Positions 25,269-32,442 of a DNA stretch of 64,000 nt are shown piece after piece; the first letter of the stretch is position 1, and every line of letters starts with the position of its first letter. The position numbers and the translations under genes were made by a program. The DNA is from UBA3006 sp031401235. GTDB taxonomy: Bacteria; Actinomycetota; Acidimicrobiia; Acidimicrobiales; Ilumatobacteraceae. The notes below the pieces were generated by a model. It made no database searches, had not been told where the DNA came from, and worked only from the letters and a program-made list of their open reading frames with translations. The stretch covers positions 124,001 through 188,000 of the forward strand of contig JANNRJ010000030.1 in assembly GCA_031401235.1 (NCBI GenBank). The letters run 5' to 3'.

Positions 25269-25511
25269 GTGGCTCAATTGCGATTGTTCGCCTCAGCAAG
25301 AGAAGCTGCCGGCACTGCCCATGACACGGTGCCTGGCGCCACAGTTGATGAAGTCTTGACGGCCGCGGTGTCCCGGTTCGGTACCAACTTTGCTGCCGTG
25401 TTAGAAACATGTCGAGTGTGGCTGAATGGTGAGCAAGTGAGCGGTGAGACTCCTGTGACCGATGGCGATGAAGTAGCGGTCTTGCCACCCGTTTCGGGCG
25501 GGGCGTTGTGA
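25269..25511 (+). CDS. MoaD/ThiS-like sulfur-carrier protein
   Basis: An 80-residue beta-grasp protein (LRLFASAREAAG at the start, GDEVAVLPPVSGGAL at the end). MoaD proteins are thiocarboxylated on a C-terminal Gly-Gly and give sulfur to molybdopterin. Here Gly-Gly is followed by two further residues, Ala-Leu, before the stop. The 3' end overlaps the next start (GTGA), so it is coupled to the RsiG-like gene. GTG 25263 would add two residues. No other moa gene is nearby. Confidence 0.82.
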   Translation: MAQLRLFASAREAAGTAHDTVPGATVDEVLTAAVSRFGTNFAAVLETCRVWLNGEQVSGETPVTDGDEVAVLPPVSGGAL

Positions 25512-25999
25512 GTAAAGACGATTTGTCGACTCTTTCGCTTGTCGAGATCCGACAACGACGAAATGAATTGCAAGCCCAAGAAGATGCCGTTTCGTTCGTT
25601 CGCCGTATGGCTCAAGGTCGACTCGACATCGCTAATGACGAACTTCGTCGCCGCACAGATAACACACCAATTTCGACAAGCGTGACGAGTAATCTCGCCG
25701 GAGTCTTCGGTCAAGAGCACGGCGGTGGTTCGGCGCGTCCGCCACGGGAAACCAATATCTCGCCGGATCACCCATTGGTTCGCGAATTGGAGCGATTGTG
25801 TGAGGACATCGGGTTCGGATCGTTACGGACACTAGATGACAGTTCGCTTCATCAGATTGCTGATTCGCTATTGGCATTTGAGAGCCTGCGTTCAGCCGAC
25901 CGACGACTGTTGTTCGACCAAATCGATGAACTCACCGTTGAACTTGTGCGACGCTACAAAGATGATGGCCCCGATGTTGAATCAATTCTGAACGATTGA
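25508..25999 (+). CDS. RsiG-like c-di-GMP-binding anti-sigma factor
   Basis: A 163-residue protein made of two helical hairpins with a disordered linker. It matches Streptomyces RsiG (anti-WhiG) in layout: LSLVEIRQRRNELQ then VRRMAQGRLDI, and at the end LTVELVRRYKD. The first c-di-GMP signature E-x3-S-x2-R-x3-Q-x3-D is complete in EDAVSFVRRMAQGRLD. The second copy, ESLRSADRRLLFDQID, keeps E, S, R and D but has Phe in place of Gln. RsiG holds a FliA/WhiG-type sigma factor when c-di-GMP bound. It is translationally coupled to the moaD-like gene and followed by an XRE regulator 12 bases on. Confidence 0.75.
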   Translation: MSKDDLSTLSLVEIRQRRNELQAQEDAVSFVRRMAQGRLDIANDELRRRTDNTPISTSVTSNLAGVFGQEHGGGSARPPRETNISPDHPLVRELERLCEDIGFGSLRTLDDSSLHQIADSLLAFESLRSADRRLLFDQIDELTVELVRRYKDDGPDVESILND

Positions 26000-26011
26000 C
26001 AAGACCGCAAC

Positions 26012-26374
26012 ATGACTAGCGAGCGACGATTGCCCGACGTCGGCAATTTTATTCGTCAACAGCGCGAAGTGGCACAAAAGTCAATTCGCGATTTGGCAAA
26101 AATCGCTGGTGTTTCTAATCCGTATCTATCCCAGATTGAGCGCGGATTGCGTAAACCGTCGGCTGAAATTCTTCAGCAACTCGCTCGCGCCCTCCAGATA
26201 TCAGCCGAAACACTCTACGAGCGAGCGGGAATTCTCGATCCACAAGAGCCGTCAATCACTGGTGTGGCCGATGCCATCGCCAAAGACAAGCGTCTCAATG
26301 CAGAGCAAAAACACAGTTTGCTCACCATATATAGGAGTTTCAGCAGCGATCCCAGAGCTGACCAAGCGGAATAA
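26012..26374 (+). CDS. XRE-family DNA-binding regulator
   Basis: A 120-residue protein with an N-terminal helix-turn-helix (IRDLAKIAGVSNPYLSQIER, residues about 25-44, then GLRKPSAEILQQLARAL) and a short C-terminal region without a recognised ligand domain. Such small Cro/C1-type proteins are common single regulators in actinobacteria. It appears to be the last gene of the moaD-like/rsiG-like operon. Target unknown. Confidence 0.85.
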   Translation: MTSERRLPDVGNFIRQQREVAQKSIRDLAKIAGVSNPYLSQIERGLRKPSAEILQQLARALQISAETLYERAGILDPQEPSITGVADAIAKDKRLNAEQKHSLLTIYRSFSSDPRADQAE

Positions 26375-26387
26375 CTGACCAATCCGA

Positions 26388-26393
26388 TAGGTT
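26388..26393 (+). promoter_or_regulatory. Candidate -10 element of mshA
   Basis: TAGGTT nine bases before the mshA ATG in a 28-base gap after the XRE gene. Confidence 0.35.
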
Positions 26394-26402
26394 TTATCTC
26401 CC

Positions 26403-27614
26403 ATGCAACGTGTTGCAGTGCTTTCGATGCACACCTCGCCCTTGGCTCAGCCAGGCATTGGCGATGGTGGCGGAATGAATGTTTATGTGCGCGAACTTGT
26501 CTCGGCCCTGGCAAATAGTGGCGTGCAGTGCACTACTTATACGAGGGCTTGGAAAGCAGGACTTCCAACCACTGTCGCAGTTGAACCAAATCATCGAGTT
26601 GTCCATATTCCATGTGGATCGTTCGATCAGCCCAAAGACGATCTTCTAGGCGTGGTCGACGAATTTACCGCCGGAGTCGCCAGCCATATTGCGAGCACCG
26701 GTGGAACCGACTTGATCCACGCAAACTATTGGCTGTCAGGTCTTGCCGGCCACAAACTCAAACACGAATTGAATTTGCCGTTGATCACAACCTTTCACAC
26801 TTTGGCCAGAGTGAAAAGTCTCGGTGGCGATACCGAATCGGCAATCCGCGAAAAAGCCGAACTAGAAATTATTGGTTGCACCGATGCGATTTGCGTGAGT
26901 TGCAGTGAAGAGAAAATTCAATTTGAAATGTTGTATGGAGATTCTCCGGGTGCGATTGAAGTGGTGTCTCCAGGAGTTGAGCGAGCGTTCTTCTCGCCTG
27001 GCGATCGCCGTGGCGCTCGTCGTGCGCTTGGCCTTGGCAGTGGTCCGATGTTGTTGTTCGTCGGCCGAATTCAACCTCTGAAAGGTCTTGATATCGCTGT
27101 TCGTGCGCTAAGTGAACTCAATCGACCAGATGCTCAACTGATTGTTGTTGGTGGTGCCAGTGGCGTTGACGGCGAACCCGAGCTCCGCCGAGTGCAGGCA
27201 ATTATCGAGGAATTGGGATTGGGTGGGAGAGTTCATTTTTATGACCCACAGCCACACCACTTGCTCTCCACTTTTTATCGAGCCGCCGATGTCGTGCTTG
27301 TTCCATCGCGAAGTGAAAGTTTTGGACTCGTTGCTCTTGAAGCAGGGGCCTGTGGTGTGCCGGTTGTTGCAACTTCGGTTGGTGGATTGCTTTCATTAAT
27401 CGATCACGGCCGCACCGGTTTTCTCGTACCCCAACGCGATGCGATCGGGTTTGCCAGATATACGGCTCAATTGCTAGATAATCCGGTATTGGCGTTGTCT
27501 ATGGGAACCGCAGCTGCAGAACGGGCCAAACAATACTCGTGGCAGTCTGCAGCACTTCGAGTCCGCAAAGTTTATAGCGAACTTTTGGCTCGCGATCTCG
27601 TCGCATGTAACTGA
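26403..27614 (+). CDS. mshA: D-inositol-3-phosphate glycosyltransferase, mycothiol synthesis
   Basis: First enzyme of mycothiol synthesis: joins GlcNAc from UDP-GlcNAc to 1L-myo-inositol-1-phosphate. The N-terminus MQRVAVLSMHTSPLAQPG and the following GDGGGMNVYV are diagnostic of MshA. GT4 features follow: VSPGVERAFFSPGDR, VGRIQPLKGLDIAVRAL, and the donor-site motif SRSESFGLVALEAGACGVPV. Length of 403 residues is typical. Mycothiol is confined to Actinomycetota, so this gene places the window there. The ybjN-like gene follows by 11 bases, as in mycobacteria. Confidence 0.96.
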   Translation: MQRVAVLSMHTSPLAQPGIGDGGGMNVYVRELVSALANSGVQCTTYTRAWKAGLPTTVAVEPNHRVVHIPCGSFDQPKDDLLGVVDEFTAGVASHIASTGGTDLIHANYWLSGLAGHKLKHELNLPLITTFHTLARVKSLGGDTESAIREKAELEIIGCTDAICVSCSEEKIQFEMLYGDSPGAIEVVSPGVERAFFSPGDRRGARRALGLGSGPMLLFVGRIQPLKGLDIAVRALSELNRPDAQLIVVGGASGVDGEPELRRVQAIIEELGLGGRVHFYDPQPHHLLSTFYRAADVVLVPSRSESFGLVALEAGACGVPVVATSVGGLLSLIDHGRTGFLVPQRDAIGFARYTAQLLDNPVLALSMGTAAAERAKQYSWQSAALRVRKVYSELLARDLVACN

Positions 27615-27625
27615 TTTCAACGCCA

Positions 27626-28084
27626 ATGAGCGAGTTTTTTGACGAGTCGGAACTCGCCAATTTGGAACGTCATATCGACCAATGGCTTGATCAGATTCGT
27701 CGTAGTAACAAGACGATCAAGGCCATCGATCGAGGAGACGGTGATGAAATTCGATGGTATGTGCGCATGCATGGAGAGGAAAAAGAATTCACCACCGTGT
27801 GGCTAACGCTTGGCCAGCGCACTCTTCGATACGAGACTTATGTGATGCCGGCACCCAAGGAAAACGCCGAGCAACTCTACGAATCTCTGTTGCGTCGCAA
27901 CGAGAAACTCGTTGGCGCGCGATTTTCTGTTGGTGAAGAAGACGCAGTGTTTTTACGCGGTGAAGTATTTCTCTCCAGCATCACGGAAATTGAAATAGAT
28001 CGAATTATTGGCACGCTGTATGCGACTGTCGAGCAATGTTTTAAGCCGCTTTTACGAATTGGATTTTCCAGCAATTTCGCCTGA
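27626..28084 (+). CDS. YbjN-domain protein
   Basis: A 152-residue alpha/beta protein with the YbjN/type III secretion chaperone-like fold; conserved stretches are WYVRMHGEEKEFTTVWLTLG and TLRYETYVMPAPKENAEQLY. The same gene follows mshA in Mycobacterium (Rv0486-Rv0487). It is acidic and soluble. Biochemical role unknown; proximity suggests a link to mycothiol or to a general stress function. Confidence 0.8.
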   Translation: MSEFFDESELANLERHIDQWLDQIRRSNKTIKAIDRGDGDEIRWYVRMHGEEKEFTTVWLTLGQRTLRYETYVMPAPKENAEQLYESLLRRNEKLVGARFSVGEEDAVFLRGEVFLSSITEIEIDRIIGTLYATVEQCFKPLLRIGFSSNFA

Positions 28085-28105
28085 GCACTTCACACATTGT
28101 GCTTG

Positions 28106-28154
28106 GCGCCCGAGTTAGCCGCGGTCGGGGAAGACGTGAGGTTGACTCGGGCGC
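28106..28154. repeat. Inverted repeat upstream of proC
   Basis: Perfect 10-base arms GCGCCCGAGT and ACTCGGGCGC with 29 bases between them, in the gap after the ybjN-like gene. No T-run follows, so it is not a plain terminator; it could be a transcript-ending hairpin of another type or a regulator site just upstream of the proC -10. Confidence 0.5.
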
Positions 28155-28161
28155 ATCTCGG

Positions 28162-28167
28162 TAGCCT
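28162..28167 (+). promoter_or_regulatory. Candidate -10 element of proC
   Basis: TAGCCT, seven bases, then ATG 28175. Supports the short start over the frame that opens at 28097. Confidence 0.45.
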
Positions 28168-28174
28168 TCCTAAG

Positions 28175-28966
28175 ATGACCCCGTCATCGATATCTATTGT
28201 CGGTGGAGGAAACATGGGTTCGGCCCTTGTTGGCGGACTGATCAGAAACGATTGGGCTACGTCACTAATCACCGTTGTGGAATTGTCGGCTGATCGACGC
28301 TCTGAACTGCGCCAGATGTTTCCAGAAATTAACGTATCTGAGTCGCCGGAATCATGTGATTCGGTAGTCATTGCGGTAAAGCCGCCGGCGGCAGTCGATG
28401 CATGTATCGCCGTCGTTGCCGCTGGAGCCAAGCGGATTCTGTCAATCGTCGCCGGCATCAGCATCAATACTCTGCAACACGCCTGTGGAGATTCGGTAGA
28501 TGTAATTCGTGCGATGCCCAATACCCCCGCATTAGTCGGTAAGAGTGCATCGGCGATTTCATTTTCGAAACGCTGTTCGGAAACTAACATCCAGTGGGCC
28601 GAAAAAGTGTTGGGGTCGGTTGGCACCGTGGTCCGGGTGGACGAGTCTCAAATGGATGCAGTCACGGCAATTTCAGGTTCTGGACCTGCCTATGTGTTTT
28701 TGCTTGCCGAGATGCTCATCTCGGAAGCAGTAAGCCAAGGCCTTGCACTAGAGATTGCCGACGGGTTGGTGAGGCAATTGCTGATCGGTTCAGCGGCGCT
28801 ACTTTCTGCAAGCGCCGAGACTCCGGCTGCCTTACGGGCACAGGTGACCTCCCCCAACGGAACCACATCGGCGGCAATAACAGCTCTAGAACGAGCAGGT
28901 TTTCGAGAGGCAGTGACAGCGGCAGTGACAGCGGCAGTTCGCCGAAGCCGGGAAATTGGCGTCTGA
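28175..28966 (+). CDS. proC: Pyrroline-5-carboxylate reductase
   Basis: A 263-residue enzyme for the last step of proline synthesis. The dinucleotide motif is ISIVGGGNMGSALVGGL at the N-terminus; the family signature near the C-terminal domain is VTAISGSGPAYVFLLAEML, and ending segments include LRAQVTSPNGTTSAAITALE. The ATG at 28175 fits the domain start. The last codons contain two direct 12-base copies encoding AVTA-type residues, within normal length. Confidence 0.95.
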   Translation: MTPSSISIVGGGNMGSALVGGLIRNDWATSLITVVELSADRRSELRQMFPEINVSESPESCDSVVIAVKPPAAVDACIAVVAAGAKRILSIVAGISINTLQHACGDSVDVIRAMPNTPALVGKSASAISFSKRCSETNIQWAEKVLGSVGTVVRVDESQMDAVTAISGSGPAYVFLLAEMLISEAVSQGLALEIADGLVRQLLIGSAALLSASAETPAALRAQVTSPNGTTSAAITALERAGFREAVTAAVTAAVRRSREIGV

Positions 28967-28983
28967 GCGGGTAGGAATATTTT

Positions 28984-29008
28984 TCTCAGAAAATGCTGAG
29001 ATATTTTC
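28984..29008 (+). terminator. Weak hairpin with T-rich tail after proC
   Basis: Stem TCTCAG / CTGAGA with a six-base loop, followed by TATTTTCC, about 18 bases after the proC stop. The stem is short and AT-rich, so termination may be inefficient. Confidence 0.35.
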
Positions 29009-29034
29009 CGACTAGCCAGAAAGGTGAATAGGGT
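29006..29034 (+). promoter_or_regulatory. Candidate promoter of an intergenic small RNA
   Basis: TTCCGA at 29006-29011 and TAGGGT at 29029-29034 with a 17-base spacer. No credible protein start follows at the usual distance, but a structured sequence and a strong terminator do. Confidence 0.4.
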
Positions 29035-29040
29035 ATGTCA

Positions 29041-29150
29041 GAGGTCACGATCACCGGGCGGGGTTACCCCCCAGCCGGGAGTCGCGCTTGTAAAAGTGCG
29101 CCGTTTGGGCCGATGCCGTCGGGGGGTTGGCATCGGCCCATTCGTTTTTC
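29041..29150 (+). ncRNA. Candidate small RNA, about 110 nt, with a 3' intrinsic terminator
   Basis: The 225-base gap between proC and the DUF62 gene holds a possible transcript from just after TAGGGT to the T-run at 29141-29149. It contains a GC-rich hairpin (GGGG-TTA-CCCC, arms at 29060-29063 and 29067-29070), an imperfect GCGC/GTGCGC element and the terminator stem. A run of six C at 29067-29072 is complementary to six G in the terminator loop at 29121-29126. No known family was recognised; a cis-acting leader of the downstream gene is the alternative. Confidence 0.4.
29106..29150 (+). terminator. Strong intrinsic terminator
   Basis: Perfect 12-base stem TGGGCCGATGCC / GGCATCGGCCCA with an 11-base G-rich loop, followed by TTCGTTTTT. 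It ends either the candidate small RNA or proC read-through. Confidence 0.8.
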
Positions 29151-29176
29151 TTCGTTCGCTCGTGGCCAATCAGCAA

Positions 29177-29182
29177 TAGCGT
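29177..29182 (+). promoter_or_regulatory. Candidate -10 element of the DUF62 gene
   Basis: TAGCGT nine bases before ATG 29192, downstream of the terminator; gives the gene its own promoter. Confidence 0.4.
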
Positions 29183-29191
29183 GAAGACACC

Positions 29192-30064
29192 ATGACGACG
29201 CGATTCGACAACATTTCATTTCTTTCCGACTTTGGCATAAGCGATGAATTCGTGGGTGTGGTGAAATCGGTGATTGCAGATATCGCACCTCATGCCCGCG
29301 TCATCGATTTAGTTCATGAAATCGCCCCATTCGATGTGCGCGCCGGTTCACTTGCACTCGCTCGGTGTATTCCATATGTGCCTCAGGGCGTCGTACTTGC
29401 AATTGTTGACCCAGGCGTGGGTTCGGCTCGGCGAGGGGTCGCCATTTCGGTGGCAGGTGGCACAGGGATATTCGTAGGTCCAGACAACGGCTTGCTGGCC
29501 GCCGCGATCGCTCTGGCGGGCGGTGCCGAGAAAGCAGTGGTGCTCAATAATTCTGAATATCAACTTGCTGCGCCTGGTAGCACATTCGCTGGAAGAGATA
29601 TTTTTGCGCCAGCAGCGGCGTATTTATGCAACGGAGTTCCGCTTGATGAACTTGGTGACGAGATTGATTCGGAGTTGTTGCTGCCTGGAATAGTTCCTTT
29701 GCCACGAGAGTTAGATGGCGGCTTGCAGGGTGAAGTGACATGGGTTGATCGATATGGAAATTGTCAACTCAATATCAGCTCGGATGAAATTGTCGGATGG
29801 GGTAAACAAATTCGAGTTGTGATTACAAACACGTCAACAAGTGAACGTGTTGTTAGATCGCTGCCAGTTGTCGATAATTTTACGCAAATTGCCGGAGGTA
29901 TCGCACTCGTCGTCGACTCTTATGGCATGTTGGCGATCTGTGTCGATCGCGGGTCGGCGGCTTTGGAACTTCATCTTGGACCAAGTGATCTTGTGGCATT
30001 GCTTCCAGATTCGCCAAGTGGGCAGTCGATTGAGACCAACGTACATATCGGGCGAAAGAATTAG
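29192..30064 (+). CDS. DUF62 (SAM hydroxide adenosyltransferase / chlorinase-fluorinase family) protein
   Basis: A 290-residue member of the family that cleaves S-adenosylmethionine with water, or a halide in a few specialised enzymes, at C5'. Family landmarks are FLSDFGISDEFVGVVK at the N-terminus, VDPGVGSARRG, and GRDIFAPAAAYL; the C-terminal domain contains WVDRYGNCQLNI. The Asp-Arg-His water triad of the hydrolases appears as Asp and Arg of DPGVGSAR, but the expected His before GRD is Ala (TFAGRD). No halogenase-specific insertion is seen. It heads a short stretch with a 27-residue ORF and an acyl-CoA synthetase. Confidence 0.87.
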   Translation: MTTRFDNISFLSDFGISDEFVGVVKSVIADIAPHARVIDLVHEIAPFDVRAGSLALARCIPYVPQGVVLAIVDPGVGSARRGVAISVAGGTGIFVGPDNGLLAAAIALAGGAEKAVVLNNSEYQLAAPGSTFAGRDIFAPAAAYLCNGVPLDELGDEIDSELLLPGIVPLPRELDGGLQGEVTWVDRYGNCQLNISSDEIVGWGKQIRVVITNTSTSERVVRSLPVVDNFTQIAGGIALVVDSYGMLAICVDRGSAALELHLGPSDLVALLPDSPSGQSIETNVHIGRKN

Positions 30065-30073
30065 AGTTGCCAA

Positions 30074-30157
30074 ATGCGCCCAGCCACCACGCTCGCCATT
30101 GCGTTACTCCTAATTGCCATTTTTACTGCCGGAGTCCTCTCGCTAGTTATGCGTTGA
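30074..30157 (+). CDS. 27-residue single-span membrane peptide
   Basis: ATG-to-TGA frame of 27 codons beginning nine bases after the DUF62 stop. It has a short N-terminus MRPATT, one clean hydrophobic span (LAIALLLIAIFTAGVLSL), and a C-terminal VMR. The 117-base gap otherwise holds nothing. Length, topology and tight placement resemble known small membrane proteins, but no Shine-Dalgarno is clear and it could be chance. Confidence 0.45.
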   Translation: MRPATTLAIALLLIAIFTAGVLSLVMR

Positions 30158-30181
30158 ACGGCTAAGGAGACACTGGAAATC

Positions 30182-31669
30182 ATGAACTTTGCCGAAATTA
30201 TTGAGGGGCACCCTTCGTCTTCGATTGCATTGGTTAGTCGTGGAATTTCGACTTCTTATGGTGTCTTGAACGATCAAGTTGGACGTCTTCGCGGGGCCTT
30301 GAGCGAACTGGGAATCGTTAAAGAGGATCGGGTCGCATTGTTGTGCGGCAACAGTCCTTACTTCGTCATCAGTTACTTGGCGTGTCTTGGCATTGGAGCG
30401 GTTGTGGTACCGCTTAATCCGGCAAGTCCGACACTCGAGATTCAACGTGAATTGCAAGTAGTTGGCGCACGAGCAATCGTCATTGAACCAATGGCGATTT
30501 CAGCGTGGCAGAGTATTGATCGCAATGCCGTGCCGACACTGACCACAGTTATCGCTACCGACGGTCACGAATTGCCAGACGCTCTCACATTGAGCAGTCT
30601 TCTTGATCATTCACCGATACCGATTGTGGCAATCGAACCTGATCAACTCGCCGTCTTGATGTTCACTAGCGGCACCGCTGGTGCACCCAAGGCTGCAATG
30701 TTGTCGCACCAAAATCTGTACGCCAACGTACGACAACTTGGTAGTTTCTCGCTGATCACCCCGAGTGATGTTGTTTACGGTGTGCTACCGCTATTTCATA
30801 TCTTTGGTCTGAATGTGATGCTTGGATTCACACTGTTTGTTGGGGCCAGTGTCGTATTAGTGGAACGATTTGATCCCGTAACTGCCCTTGAGACTTTCGA
30901 AAAGCGGCAAATAACTGTGGTGCCAGGCGCTCCCCAAGTGTGGTCGGCTTTTGCCCAGTTGCCCGGTCTGGATCCAAATTCCTTTGCCGGCATTCGGATT
31001 GCTCTTACTGGTGCGGCAAAAATGCCAGAAGATGTCACCGTACTTTTTCAGCAGCGATTCGGGTTGAACATTTACGAAGGCTATGGTCTCACCGAGGCGT
31101 CGCCGGTTGTCTCAATGTCAATTGGTGATGAGTTCAGGGTGGGATCGGTCGGTCAGGTGTTACCCGGTGTTGAAGTTCGACTGGTTGATGAAAATGGTGA
31201 GGACGCATTGCGTGGTGACGCAGGTGAATTGTGGGTGCGCGGCGACAACATATTTATGGGATATCTGGATGATCCCCAAGCCACCGCTCGTGTACTTACC
31301 CCAGACGGTTGGTTACGTACCGGTGATGTTGCGGTGATCGATGACGAGGGTTATACATTTCTCGTTGACCGGGTGAAAGATCTGATTATCGTTTCCGGTT
31401 TCAATGTCTATCCTGCAGAAGTCGAAACAGTATTAAACAGTCACCCCCACATCGCCGCCGCCGCCGTGGTTGGCGTTGCTCATCCACACACCGGGGAGAC
31501 TGTTCGCGCGTTCATCGTCCCAGCGATTGGTGTCCACTTGGATGAAGATGCTGTAATCGAGTTCTGTCAACAGCATCTAGCGCGCTACAAATGTCCATCC
31601 AAGGTGTTGATGGTTGATGCTCTACCCGTTGGTGGCACCGGCAAGGTACTGCGCCGAGAATTGCACTGA
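30182..31669 (+). CDS. AMP-forming acyl-CoA synthetase (fatty acid or aromatic acid:CoA ligase)
   Basis: A 495-residue ANL-superfamily ligase that activates a carboxylic acid via acyl-adenylate. Motifs in order: P-loop VLMFTSGTAGAPKAAMLSH, YEGYGLTEASPVVS, RTGDVAVIDDEGYTFLVDR, the hinge and catalytic Lys region VKDLIIVSGFNVYPAEVE, and the terminal catalytic Lys in GGTGKVLRREL. It is shorter than FadD15-type enzymes and resembles medium/long-chain FadD proteins. AAGGAG lies 12 bases before the ATG. Chain length is not deducible. Confidence 0.92.
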   Translation: MNFAEIIEGHPSSSIALVSRGISTSYGVLNDQVGRLRGALSELGIVKEDRVALLCGNSPYFVISYLACLGIGAVVVPLNPASPTLEIQRELQVVGARAIVIEPMAISAWQSIDRNAVPTLTTVIATDGHELPDALTLSSLLDHSPIPIVAIEPDQLAVLMFTSGTAGAPKAAMLSHQNLYANVRQLGSFSLITPSDVVYGVLPLFHIFGLNVMLGFTLFVGASVVLVERFDPVTALETFEKRQITVVPGAPQVWSAFAQLPGLDPNSFAGIRIALTGAAKMPEDVTVLFQQRFGLNIYEGYGLTEASPVVSMSIGDEFRVGSVGQVLPGVEVRLVDENGEDALRGDAGELWVRGDNIFMGYLDDPQATARVLTPDGWLRTGDVAVIDDEGYTFLVDRVKDLIIVSGFNVYPAEVETVLNSHPHIAAAAVVGVAHPHTGETVRAFIVPAIGVHLDEDAVIEFCQQHLARYKCPSKVLMVDALPVGGTGKVLRRELH

Positions 31670-32377
31670 CCGGCGTGTCGCATTACTAGCAATGAGAAAG
31701 CCCCCAAACAGCGCACAAACACCGATCAGTAAAGTAATCGCAAAGGCCCGATCCTGACCGAGTCGACCGGCAAACAAACCGCTGGCCGACAAGATCAGCG
31801 TGCCGACGGCAATGACTATGTTGCCAAGTGCTAATCGGCCCGGTGACTTTCGACCAATAATTCTCCATGTCGACCACAATGCTCCAGCGATGATGATCAG
31901 TGCTGGAATACCTGAACCAATTGCCGCAAGTATTCTTGGGGCAGCACCGAATACCTCCCGACCGACGGGAAACTCGGCTCGAACAATTGAGATCTTGGTC
32001 GGAGACATCGCCACAACACCAGTAGCAAACCCTGTTGCGGCAATGAGCCACGTCCGGACTAAGTCTCCGATGGTCCTTCCAGCCAATAAGTACACCGTGC
32101 CAAGTGCCAGCCAAGACACATTGAGTACTGCGCCGCAGAGAAAGAAGAGTCGGAAGATTACGATTGTCCAACCAGTACTTTCCGCCCACCACAGAGCGAG
32201 CGAGCCGATAGCAAACAACGCCATGGCAATACTCCAGGCCAATTCGTGAGGTTGGCGTCGCCGCAACCAGCGGTCAAAGGTCGACAGGGTAAAGGCACAG
32301 GCAACTAATCCAGCCGCTCCGGCTAAGGCGCAATTGATGACATTGGCAGATGGTTCGAGGGCAAAAATCCCTTGCAT
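31622..32377 (-). CDS. Polytopic membrane protein of unknown function
   Basis: About 251 residues with seven or so predicted helices (VINCALAGAAGLVACAF, ELAWSIAMALFAIGSLALWW, LFFLCGAVLNVSWLALG, TWLIAATGFATGVVAM, ILAAIGSGIPALIIIAGAL and two near the C-terminus). A longer frame opens at 32455 but TAGCCT lies eight bases before the ATG at 32377, so the shorter start is preferred; ATG 32431 is the other option. The C-terminus overlaps the end of the acyl-CoA synthetase gene by 48 bases, convergently. No family recognised with confidence. Confidence 0.7.
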   Translation of the reverse strand: MQGIFALEPSANVINCALAGAAGLVACAFTLSTFDRWLRRRQPHELAWSIAMALFAIGSLALWWAESTGWTIVIFRLFFLCGAVLNVSWLALGTVYLLAGRTIGDLVRTWLIAATGFATGVVAMSPTKISIVRAEFPVGREVFGAAPRILAAIGSGIPALIIIAGALWSTWRIIGRKSPGRLALGNIVIAVGTLILSASGLFAGRLGQDRAFAITLLIGVCALFGGFLIASNATRRSVQFSAQYLAGATNG

Positions 32378-32385
32378 TGCCCCGC

Positions 32386-32391
32386 AGGCTA
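32386..32391 (-). promoter_or_regulatory. Candidate -10 element of the membrane protein gene
   Basis: Minus-strand TAGCCT, eight bases, then the ATG at 32377. It supports the shorter start of this gene, which diverges from rex. Confidence 0.4.
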
Positions 32392-32418
32392 GTTCCCGTT
32401 GGTTGGGGCCTAGTGGAC

Positions 32419-32438
32419 TTCGTGAAATCATGCACGAA
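32419..32438. promoter_or_regulatory. Candidate Rex operator upstream of rex
   Basis: Inverted repeat TTCGTG-n8-CACGAA just upstream of the rex -10 (32443-32448). It resembles, but does not exactly match, the actinobacterial Rex site TTGTGAA-n4-TTCACAA. Its position fits autorepression. Confidence 0.45.
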
Positions 32439-32442
32439 CGCC

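Noticed and set aside
28909..28932. Two direct 12-base copies (GGCAGTGACAGC) at the end of proC
   Set aside because: They encode AVTA-type residues in the normal C-terminal helix and the protein is not longer than usual, so this is coding bias rather than an insertion or a regulatory repeat.
29041..29150. Identification of the structured gap as 6C RNA or a SAM riboswitch
   Set aside because: 6C RNA needs two C-run loops on one strand; here one run is C and the other G. No SAM-I, SAM-II or SAM-IV core could be recognised by eye.
29035..29184. A 49-codon frame starting ATGTCAGAGG in the proC-DUF62 gap
   Set aside because: It runs through the terminator stem, has no ribosome site and a Pro/Gly/Arg-rich product without pattern; RNA structure explains the stretch better.
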